Source: Psychrobacter luti
GTDB lineage: Bacteria > Pseudomonadota > Gammaproteobacteria > Pseudomonadales > Moraxellaceae
NCBI RefSeq assembly: GCF_014192115.1
Contig: NZ_JACHXL010000009.1
Coordinates: forward strand, 1 to 49,054
DNA length: 49,054 nucleotides
Direction of reading: 5' to 3'
Both the position numbers and the translations under genes were made by a program. Position 1 is the stretch's first letter; each line of letters begins with the position of its first letter. This document shows positions 7,675 through 14,869 of this stretch, one piece after another. The notes beneath the pieces were generated by a model. That model searched no databases. It was not told the DNA's origin and saw only the letters and a list, made by a program, of their open reading frames with translations.

Positions 7675-8871
7675 TTACCAAGAACCGCCCGCGCCGCCGC
7701 CGCCAAAGCCACCACCGCCACCTCCGAAGCCGCCGCCACCAAAACCACCGCCACTACTACCACCCATACCGGGTAAGAACACCATGCCACCGCCGCCGCG
7801 TCCTCCACGACCACCGCGCCCGCCACCTGAGCCGCGCGAAATTAAAAACAGCCATAAAAATATCGCCATAATTAAGGTCATAAAGAAACCGCCGCCCAAG
7901 GCAAGCGAACCTGCAAAGAAGCCACCGGCAGTCAGAATAGAGCCGAATATGCGACCAAAGATACTGGTAATAAAGCTACCAAATATCATCGCCATCACGA
8001 ATAAAAACACCGGTGATGGACTGTCACCGAGATCACTTTGGCTTTGACTACGTTCAGACGCTTGCGCATCGGCACGTGCCAACACTTCAGGGTCAGCTGT
8101 CAGACGAGTTTGTAAGGCGCCAACGCCCGCCAATATCCCAGCTCCATAGTCATTTTGCTTAAATAGTGGTGTGATATCTTCACGAATAATACGATTGACC
8201 GCAGAATCAGGTAATACACCCTCTAGCCCATAACCGGTTAAAATATACATATCACGGTCGTTGACGGCAACGACTATCAGTAAGCCATCATCAATGTCTT
8301 TATTACCAAGCTGCCATTTTTCTGCAACCTGTAACGCATAATCAAATATCGGTATGCCATTAGTCGTCGGTACGATAACAACTGCGGCTTGCGCCAAGCC
8401 TTGCTGATAGATATTTCTTAGCTGCGCTTCTAAGCGTTGTTTTTCTTGCGGGTTTAAGATATTGGCTTGATCAATAACGGGTGAATTCAGGATAAGCTTA
8501 TCAGCATCGACACTTTCGGCACTCGACTGCACAGGTGGTTTAGTGGCTGTCGACGCGCCTGCCGTATTGTCGCTATTACCATTATTAGCGTTTGCCGCAT
8601 TGGGATTAATAGCATCATTGCCAAGGATAGCCTCATTAATTGCTTCGTTACCTAAGACGGCATCGTTAATGGCTTCGTTAGACTCGGCAGCTTTTGCAAT
8701 CGCTACCAAATCCTCAACACTACGATTTTGCATATCTGAGGCGCTATCGCTAGCGACAGCAATATTATCGTTGGTATTAGCATCGGTATTGGGCGCAGCA
8801 TGCAGCACAGAGCCACTAGCGATGCTTAGTGTGAATAACAATGCGGATAAAAGTGCTTTTGAATTATTCAT
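7675..8871 (-). CDS. YgcG-like TPM-domain membrane protein with Gly-rich tail
   Basis: A 398-residue exported protein. A signal peptide (cleavage about residue 25, after VLHAA) is followed by an Asn/Ala-rich segment that contains a 10-residue tandem repeat (NEAINDAVLG, NEAINEAILG, NDAIN). The TPM domain spans about residues 130-270 (SPVIDQANIL... VVVAVNDRDMYILTGYGLEG). Two hydrophobic stretches at about 290-345 should hold it in the inner membrane. The end is a glycine-rich tail of about 50 residues finishing GGAGGSW, typical of YgcG proteins. It is the middle gene of the lemA operon; the ribosome site is GAGGTGG. Its function is unproven. Confidence 0.88.
   Translation of the reverse strand: MNNSKALLSALLFTLSIASGSVLHAAPNTDANTNDNIAVASDSASDMQNRSVEDLVAIAKAAESNEAINDAVLGNEAINEAILGNDAINPNAANANNGNSDNTAGASTATKPPVQSSAESVDADKLILNSPVIDQANILNPQEKQRLEAQLRNIYQQGLAQAAVVIVPTTNGIPIFDYALQVAEKWQLGNKDIDDGLLIVVAVNDRDMYILTGYGLEGVLPDSAVNRIIREDITPLFKQNDYGAGILAGVGALQTRLTADPEVLARADAQASERSQSQSDLGDSPSPVFLFVMAMIFGSFITSIFGRIFGSILTAGGFFAGSLALGGGFFMTLIMAIFLWLFLISRGSGGGRGGRGGRGGGGMVFLPGMGGSSGGGFGGGGFGGGGGGFGGGGAGGSW
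8606..8680. repeat. 30-bp tandem repeat, 2.5 copies, in-frame
   Basis: Two 30-bp units (8606-8635 and 8636-8665) and a partial third (from 8666) each begin TTAAT and share the GC(A/T)TC core. They encode the 10-residue repeats near the N-terminus of the Gly-rich TPM protein. The period is a multiple of three, so copy-number change would leave the frame intact. Confidence 0.75.
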
Positions 8872-9019
8872 CTAATCTATACCACCTCAAATAACATCTG
8901 GACTAAATTAATGGCTACAAAACCAAGCTAACGGCAACGCGGCGGATATGAAAGCCTTCAATAGACATACTCACTATAAACACTCCTTTTTATCCGCCAC
9001 GATTTTATTTTACTGCACT

Positions 9020-9652
9020 TTACTGAGCTGTCTTCGTATTGTCATCACCAAAGTCTACACTAGGTGCAGTCGATATCTCTTTTTCATTGGCAACGCTAAA
9101 GTTTGGCTTTGCATCCATACCAAATACTTTGGCAGTGATATTGGTTGGGAACTGGCGCACTGTGGTGTTATAGCCTTGAACTTCTTGAATATAACGGTTA
9201 CGCGCGACAGCGATACGGTTTTCCGTACCTTCAAGCTGAGCCTGCAAGTCTTGGAACAACGCATCTGACTTTAGATCAGGGTAACGCTCAGAAACCGCCA
9301 TTAAGCGTGATAGTGCCCCAGTCATTTGGTCTTGGGCGGCAGCATAACGCTCCATCGCTTCAGGGTCATTGAGCAGCTCTGGAGTGATGGTGATACCGCC
9401 AGCTTGTGAGCGCGCTGCAGCAACTTGGGTAAATACTTCTTGTTCTTGCTCTGCATATTGCTGCACAACTTTAACTAAATTTGGCACCAAGTCTGAGCGG
9501 CGCTGGTATTGGTTGACCACCTCCGACCACGACGCAGTGACTTGCTCATCTTGCGCTTGCAGATTGTTATAACCACAACCTGTCAGACCAACGGTAGAAG
9601 TGGCCAATACGGCTGATAGCAACATAGGTTTTACGATAGATTTACGCGTCAT
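9020..9652 (-). CDS. lemA: LemA family lipoprotein
   Basis: A 210-residue envelope protein. The N-terminus is a lipoprotein signal with lipobox LTGC, giving a mature Cys at residue 26, whereas many LemA proteins have an uncleaved N-terminal helix. The body is the family's long helical bundle: QRRSDLVPNLVKVV, the segment QDQMTGALSRLMAVSERYPDLK, ENRIAVARNRYIQEVQGYN and the end TAKVFGMDAKPNF. The start is fixed by AGGAGA six bases upstream. It is the first gene of the operon with two TPM genes downstream (gaps of about 148 and 62 bp), an arrangement found widely. The role is structural or regulatory in the envelope and not settled. Confidence 0.93.
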   Translation of the reverse strand: MTRKSIVKPMLLSAVLATSTVGLTGCGYNNLQAQDEQVTASWSEVVNQYQRRSDLVPNLVKVVQQYAEQEQEVFTQVAAARSQAGGITITPELLNDPEAMERYAAAQDQMTGALSRLMAVSERYPDLKSDALFQDLQAQLEGTENRIAVARNRYIQEVQGYNTTVRQFPTNITAKVFGMDAKPNFSVANEKEISTAPSVDFGDDNTKTAQ

Positions 9653-10657
9653 TTTTGACTCTCCTAAAGATGATAAATAACAAACAAGACGTTTTTTTAA
9701 GCACTTTTTTAATCATACACATTTATATAGGCTTATATATCCTCCTCTACAAATGTGTCGCCTGAAATACATTGTGCTAATAATGGCGTTATCACGTTAC
9801 TTTTACAATTCATCGTTACCAAAACACAACCGCAAAAGCACTGCTCCTAGCAAGAGTTTTAGCGCTTTTTTTGGCCTTTCATGATTCACAACTCCTAACG
9901 ATATTTCCGAAAGCATCGAATAAGTATTAAAAAAAGCCTGATAAACAAAGGGTTCTATCACTCTCTATAAGAAAACCAGTTCCATTAAGCGCTACTATAT
10001 AAATGCATTTATAAAGAAAATTCTAGTAATTGGCTAAAAAATATGGCAAATTGCAGTTACGTAGCCGTACGGTTTGAATACATTTGGTAGTGGACTTGTT
10101 ACCTTTTTGGTACTAGAGGGCCGATAACAGCTCCTTAAAAAAGGATTGATAAGCGAACAGATGCTTGCTTATCAATATTAGCATAGAGATATAAGCGACC
10201 GATATGGCTCATAGAAAGTGGATTGCCATCACCTTGAGGATGGAGATTTAATATTATAACCGCCTGCTTTATCCGCTGGTCTATAGATAACTACTTAAGC
10301 ATTTGTAATGTAATGACAAAATATCGTCGTTATCAGACCGCAAAAAGATAGATAAAAATAGCAACCGTCGCTCATTTATTACCATTTATAAATAAGCAGT
10401 TAATAAGGAGCGATTTTGATTACTAGCTAGTGCTAATAAGCGCTTGCCGACGATCAATATTGCTAATAGAGCCAGCGGATAAAGACAGAAAACTACAGTC
10501 CATTCTTAGTGGCTAAGCGCGTATGAGACTTAATTGATAGGTTTAAGTAGATGCCGATTATTTGAGAAGTTGGTTTTAATAAGGAAATTAAATAGCAAAC
10601 TTACTCTAAGCATCATCATATATAGCCACTTTGAGACAGTACTAGGAATATATACAT
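9653..10657. other. 1-kb gene-free region before the symporter
   Basis: About 1005 bp without a credible gene on either strand; short frames lack ribosome sites. It contains a 10-bp perfect inverted repeat (10145-10154 with 10167-10176) and an 8-bp inverted pair AGTGGCTA/TAGCCACT about 100 bp apart near the symporter. I looked for a glycine riboswitch, which often precedes this symporter family, and did not find its conserved motifs. The lemA promoter and symporter promoter must lie here. Confidence 0.6.
10145..10176. other. Hairpin in the long intergenic region
   Basis: ATTGATAAGC pairs perfectly with GCTTATCAAT around a 12-nt loop. There is no T tract after it on either strand, so it is not a standard terminator. 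It could belong to a leader or small RNA. Confidence 0.4.
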
Positions 10658-12208
10658 ATGGAAAGTTTAGTTAATGTAGTAAACGGAATTATCTGGAGCC
10701 CGGCATTAATTTATTTATGCTTGGGCGCAGGTTTATTTTATTCCATCATGACGCGCTTCGTACAAGTACGTTTATTCAGTGAAATGATCAGCTTACTATT
10801 TAAAGGTAAGTCGAGTGCACAGGGTATTTCATCATTTCAGGCACTGGCCGTTTCGCTTGCGGGACGTGTGGGTATGGGTAACATCGCAGGGGTAGCAGCG
10901 GCTATCGGCTTCGGTGGTCCTGGTGCGGTATTTTGGATGTGGGTTGTGGCGTTCTTAGGCGCATCTACCGCTTATGTCGAATCAACCCTTGCCCAGATTT
11001 ATAAAGAAAAAGACGTCATCACTGGCGAATATCGTGGTGGTCCCGCTTATTACTTTGAGCGTGCGCTTGGTCAACGCTGGTATGGCATTATTTTTGCCAT
11101 CGCGTCTATCTTAGCTTGTGGTATGTTCTTACCTGGTGTGCAAGCAAACGGCGTTATCAATGCCTTTGCACAAGTCATGGGTGAAGGCACCGTGATGAAT
11201 ATCGGTAGCTTAGAAGTCGGCTCTATGCGTCTTGTCGCATTGGGCATCATTCTAGTGGTACTTGCGATTATTATCTTTGGTGGTATTAAACGTATCGCAA
11301 CCTTTACTGAGTATGCGGTTCCTTTTATGGCGCTGGGTTATATCGGCCTAGCATTAGTCATCATGTTTACAAACTACCAGATGATTCCAGAAGTATTTGG
11401 CTTAATCATTGGTGATGCATTTACCGCTCAAGCTGGTTTTGGTGCGGCCATCGGTTGGGGTGTAAAACGTGGTATTTACTCTAACGAAGCAGGTCAAGGT
11501 ACAGGTCCTCATGCTGCTGGTGCGGCCGAAGTTGAGCATCCATCACAGCAAGGTCTAGTACAGGCATTTTCAGTCTATGTCGATACCCTGTTAGTATGTT
11601 CTGCAACTGCCTTTATGATTTTGACCATGGGCACTTATAACATTCAAGGTACGCTACCTGACGGTCAGTTCATCGTACAAAATGTTGCTGCGGGCGTTGA
11701 GATTAACTCACCTGCCTTTACACAGATGGCAATGGAATCAGTATACGGTCAATTTGGTAACACCTTTATCGCTATCGCCGTATTCTTCTTTGCCTTTACC
11801 ACCATCTTGGCTTACTACTATATCGCTGAAGTAAACGTTGCGTACTTAACGCGCTTTATCAGCCGCGGTGCCAATAAAACCGGTCTATTCTTAGTTAAAG
11901 TGCTAATCATGGTGATGGTTGCCTACGGTGGTCTTAACTCAGCTGGTTATATCTGGGCAATTGGTGATATCGGTGTTGGTCTGATGGCTTGGCTTAATAT
12001 CGTTGGTATTTTGGTTATCTTCTTTGTGGCACGTCCAACGCTTACCATGCTTAAAGATTATGAAGCACAGCGTAAAGCTGGCGTGAAGCACTATACTTTT
12101 GATCCAGCAAAATTCGGTATCAAAAACGCGCCTTATTGGGAAGAGCGTCATCTAAAACAGCAACAAAGAATGGCGGCACAAGATCCGCTACATAAAGAGC
12201 GTCTATAA
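10658..12208 (+). CDS. Sodium:alanine symporter family protein (AGCS)
   Basis: A 516-residue inner-membrane transporter expected to import alanine or glycine with Na+. About eleven hydrophobic segments are visible. Family landmarks are GRVGMGNIAGVAAAIGFGGPGAVFWMW near residues 70-95, STAYVESTLAQIYKEK, and the loop WGVKRGIYSNEAGQGTGPHAAGAAEVEHP around residues 270-300. The C-terminal 70 residues are charged and cytoplasmic. The ATG at 10658 follows TAGGAA. It stands alone, with 1 kb of non-coding sequence before it and a strong terminator 84 bp after it. Which amino acid it prefers cannot be read from the sequence. Confidence 0.94.
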   Translation: MESLVNVVNGIIWSPALIYLCLGAGLFYSIMTRFVQVRLFSEMISLLFKGKSSAQGISSFQALAVSLAGRVGMGNIAGVAAAIGFGGPGAVFWMWVVAFLGASTAYVESTLAQIYKEKDVITGEYRGGPAYYFERALGQRWYGIIFAIASILACGMFLPGVQANGVINAFAQVMGEGTVMNIGSLEVGSMRLVALGIILVVLAIIIFGGIKRIATFTEYAVPFMALGYIGLALVIMFTNYQMIPEVFGLIIGDAFTAQAGFGAAIGWGVKRGIYSNEAGQGTGPHAAGAAEVEHPSQQGLVQAFSVYVDTLLVCSATAFMILTMGTYNIQGTLPDGQFIVQNVAAGVEINSPAFTQMAMESVYGQFGNTFIAIAVFFFAFTTILAYYYIAEVNVAYLTRFISRGANKTGLFLVKVLIMVMVAYGGLNSAGYIWAIGDIGVGLMAWLNIVGILVIFFVARPTLTMLKDYEAQRKAGVKHYTFDPAKFGIKNAPYWEERHLKQQQRMAAQDPLHKERL

Positions 12209-12291
12209 TTCACTCTACTGTAGTGCTATCTAAGCCATATCGATGACATCAATAGTATTGCATTGATAACATTGATAGCATCGATAAAAAC

Positions 12292-12323
12292 AAAAAGCCC
12301 GAGACCATTGTCTCGGGCTTTTT
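12292..12323. terminator. Bidirectional terminator after the symporter
   Basis: A perfect 14-bp stem (AAAAAGCCCGAGAC with GTCTCGGGCTTTTT) and a 4-nt loop, with an A tract before and a T tract after it, so it can act on both strands. Confidence 0.9.
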
Positions 12324-12398
12324 CATGCGCATAATTTTGTCATAAAGACAGTGACGTATTTTGCGATGAGACATTAAATAAGACATTAAATACAAAAA

Positions 12399-12422
12399 AA
12401 GCCCAGCTCGATGGCTGGGCTT
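12399..12422 (-). terminator. Terminator of the first FAS1 gene
   Basis: A perfect stem AAGCCCAGC/GCTGGGCTT with a 6-nt loop, followed on the minus strand by seven T. It lies 41 bp after the FAS1 stop. Confidence 0.85.
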
Positions 12423-12462
12423 CTTAGATACTTTTATTATTGTTTATAGCGATAAAATCAGC

Positions 12463-13071
12463 TTATTTAGGTAACAGTACATTATCAATAACATGGACTA
12501 CACCATTGGTCGCCATCATATCTGTGCCAACGATATTGGCAGTGTTGCCGCTCGCATCAGTAATGACGTTAGCATCGCTGATAGAGAACGTTTGACCATT
12601 TGCGGTTTCGATAGCATCGCCATAAGGGATGTCAGCGGCTTTTACTACCATCGGTACGACATGGTAAGTCAGGACGCTAGTGAGCATTTCTTTATCTGCT
12701 AATAGCTGTTCTTTGGTGATATTAAGCTTGGTTAGTAAAGCAGCAAAGGCATCATCAGTTGGTGCAAATACTGTGTACTGACCTTCTGCCATCATCATAT
12801 CATCAAGATCAGCGGCTTGTAGTGCTGCCGTCAAAATGGTTAGATTTTCATTGCCGGCAGCCATCTCGCCAATGCTTTGAGTAGCCATATCTGCTGGCAT
12901 GGCAGTCGCATCTGCTTCGGCCATCGCTTCAGGGGCAACTTCTGGCTCAACAACGACGTCAGCAGTCGCTTCTGACTCAACTGGCTCGGTAACGGCTTCT
13001 TTATCGTTACAAGCAGCTAGTGACAGTGCAGCAGTAACGACGGCGATAGATAATAGGCTCTTCTTTAACAT
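12463..13071 (-). CDS. Fasciclin (FAS1) domain lipoprotein
   Basis: A 202-residue envelope lipoprotein. The lipobox LAAC gives a mature Cys at about residue 21, followed by an acidic, Ala/Glu-rich spacer (to about residue 65). One FAS1 domain follows, with both hallmark motifs: H1-like YTVFAPTDDAF and the C-terminal VVHVIDNVLLPK. FAS1 domains mediate adhesion or binding in many organisms; the partner here is unknown. The ribosome site is AAAGGAA. It has a paralogue at 13495-14049 in the same orientation, with the scrap of a third copy between them, so this is a tandem-duplicated locus. Each gene probably has its own promoter, since the gap is over 400 bp. Confidence 0.92.
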   Translation of the reverse strand: MLKKSLLSIAVVTAALSLAACNDKEAVTEPVESEATADVVVEPEVAPEAMAEADATAMPADMATQSIGEMAAGNENLTILTAALQAADLDDMMMAEGQYTVFAPTDDAFAALLTKLNITKEQLLADKEMLTSVLTYHVVPMVVKAADIPYGDAIETANGQTFSISDANVITDASGNTANIVGTDMMATNGVVHVIDNVLLPK

Positions 13072-13301
13072 AGGGTATTCCTTTGGATTAAATGGTTGGT
13101 GAATGAATGTTTACGAATTGATGAGGGTTGGAAGATGGATAAGGATCTGAGTAAGTAGTTCGTGAATGAGTGCTTATAAATAAGTAATTTAATGGATAGG
13201 TAAAATTTTAATAATTAAACACTTAGTTAATAAGTAAATTTTAGAAATAAGCCAACGATTTCAATGACTACCATAGTAGCTGATTGTTTTTTAATTGGTG
13301 C

Positions 13302-13352
13302 TTACTTAGGTAGCAACACTGTATCGATCACGTGTACAAAGCCGTTGTTAGG
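13302..13352 (-). pseudogene. 3' remnant of a third FAS1 gene
   Basis: On the minus strand the codons up to the TAA at 13304-13302 read PNNGFVHVIDTVLLPK-stop. This matches the C-termini of both neighbouring FAS1 proteins (TNGVVHVIDNVLLPK and SNGVVHVVDRVLMPK). Upstream of codon 13352 the similarity stops abruptly at a TTAATAACC sequence and a palindrome. No other part of a FAS1 domain remains, so most of a third copy seems to have been deleted. Confidence 0.85.
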
Positions 13353-13366
13353 TTAATAACCATTTT

Positions 13367-13408
13367 TAGCATATAAACCATTTTCGGTTTATATGCTATC
13401 GATAGCAT
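13367..13408. repeat. Two overlapping palindromes next to the FAS1 scrap
   Basis: A 13-bp perfect inverted repeat (13367-13379 with 13386-13398, 6-nt spacer) overlaps a 16-bp perfect palindrome ATGCTATCGATAGCAT (13393-13408). There is no T tract typical of a terminator. The block starts 15 bp from where FAS1 similarity breaks off. It could be a deletion scar, a small repeat element or a binding site. Confidence 0.6.
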
Positions 13409-13494
13409 TCGTAGTATGTGAGCTTGTCTTGTGTACTAGCTAAATAAGCAGTTTATTAAATGCTTGTTTGAATTTATATAACTTACTTAATCAC

Positions 13495-14049
13495 CTACTT
13501 AGGCATCAAAACTCTGTCAACCACATGCACCACCCCATTACTCGCGGCGATATCGGTTTTTAGAATCTTGGTTATGCGACCATTTTCATCCATGAGTCTT
13601 CCTTCTGGCGTAATGACCAACGTATCTGTACTTAGCATGGTGTAATTACCGGGTCTGACGTGTTTTTGATAAACGGGGGTATTACCTTTTAGCACATGGT
13701 AAGTTAAAATCTTAGTGAGCAATGGCTTATTGGCAAACAGCTCGGCTTTGGTCATGCCAGTTTCTTGTAATGCTTGAGCAAAGGCGGCATTGGTCGGTGC
13801 CAATATCGTATAGCTTGCACTCGTATCAGACAATGCACCTGCCAAATCTGCTGCTTGCAAGGCTTCTACCAATAGTGAAAAATCTGGATTGCTTTGAGCA
13901 ATTTGTACCACATTCATACTGGCAGTAGATTGGCTATGCATCGGTGCTTTCATAGTTGGGGTTTTGGTTGGCATCATATTATTACAAGCGCTAAGACCTG
14001 CGATAGAAAGTGCCAGTGTGCCAAGGGTGGCGATTTTAACTAGTTTCAT
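13495..14049 (-). CDS. Fasciclin (FAS1) domain lipoprotein, paralogue
   Basis: A 184-residue lipoprotein with lipobox LSAC (mature Cys at about residue 22) and a short Met/Thr/Pro-rich spacer. It carries one FAS1 domain from about residue 47: YTILAPTNAAFAQAL is the H1 motif and GVVHVVDRVLMPK the end. It is clearly related to the gene at 12463-13071 but diverged, so the duplication is not recent. The ribosome site AAGGA lies eight bases before the ATG. Its ligand is unknown, as for most bacterial FAS1 lipoproteins. Confidence 0.92.
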   Translation of the reverse strand: MKLVKIATLGTLALSIAGLSACNNMMPTKTPTMKAPMHSQSTASMNVVQIAQSNPDFSLLVEALQAADLAGALSDTSASYTILAPTNAAFAQALQETGMTKAELFANKPLLTKILTYHVLKGNTPVYQKHVRPGNYTMLSTDTLVITPEGRLMDENGRITKILKTDIAASNGVVHVVDRVLMPK

Positions 14050-14869
14050 AACATTGTCCTTAATGATTGAATGACTATAATTTATTGGGTTTTTATGACT
14101 GTCTTACAGTCAAATTGTCTTTCCTTAGAGCTATTGCTTAAAAATCATTGCTTAAAAAATCACGGTTCAAAAATTACCCCTTATCTCATGTGCTCGTTCT
14201 TAGCCTTTAAGTTTCACTTTTGACAAATCGTCTTCATGAAAATTGCTTAGAGCTTGTCGTAACCTCTTTAATGTTTAAGGTTCGAATTATTAAGCACACA
14301 CGAATAGAAACTATTAACATTTACTAATAAGCATTGCTTATGAAACATCAATCCTTCTGAATTTAAATTAACATATAGCTAAGCGTTATAAATTTACGTT
14401 TACGCTACTTTTTGTGCTATCGATGTAAGTTCTGTCAGTATTTTAGGTGAATAATTAGAGTTTCACGATTGAAAGCAAAGCTTTGTGTAATCATTGCGTG
14501 AAAGGATATTCATTTGTACCAAATGTCATTATCTAATAGAATCTATGCAATAGAATCTAAAGCTATCATGCCTGAGCCATGGCACGTTTAATCTTAAAGC
14601 AATTTGTAAAACGCCAAATTTTAAATATGCTTGAATGCGATGGCTGTAATGGTTTTACCAAAGCAGAATAAGCGCAATCCCGTGATTCATAGGCATTTCA
14701 TGCTAGAATAATTCAGATTTACTTATCGGTTTTAAGCCGCTATTTTATGAAGTATATTATTTGAACGCCCTATTTTATTACTCAGTCAACTTATTAAGCT
14801 AATGCTAAAAAATATTGAACGATTTTACCTCATCCCCTTTATTATCTTGACTCTATAAGCAGCGCTCCT
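14050..14869. other. 820-bp intergenic region before metH
   Basis: Divergent space between the FAS1 paralogue and metH. I looked for a cobalamin riboswitch and saw neither its conserved core nor a convincing SAM riboswitch. Visible features are a direct repeat ATTGCTTAAAAA (near 14130-14155), an inverted pair TTTCACG/CGTGAAA (14461-14467 with 14497-14503) enclosing AAAGCAAAGCTTT, and a candidate promoter at 14815-14843. A 30-codon frame at 14579-14671 has no ribosome site. Confidence 0.55.
14815..14843 (+). promoter_or_regulatory. Candidate sigma-70 promoter of metH
   Basis: TTGAAC (14815-14820) with a 17-bp spacer to TTTATT (14838-14843), about 25 bp before the metH ATG. The -10 match is weak, so this is a tentative call. 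Confidence 0.3.

Larger units (their letters stand above)
13072..13494. other. Intergenic region with FAS1 scrap and palindromes
   Basis: Apart from the FAS1 remnant (13302-13352) and palindromes (13367-13408) described separately, this stretch is AT-rich and low in complexity, with no gene seen. Confidence 0.6.

Noticed and set aside
7585..8047. Pro/Arg- and Ala/Thr-rich plus-strand frames
   Set aside because: They are antisense shadows of the Gly-rich tail of the TPM protein.
10190..10657. Glycine riboswitch before the sodium:alanine symporter
   Set aside because: The conserved sequence blocks of the aptamer could not be found by eye.
14579..14671. 30-codon frame upstream of metH containing C-x-x-C
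   Set aside because: No ribosome site and no family recognised; a frame of this length is expected by chance.
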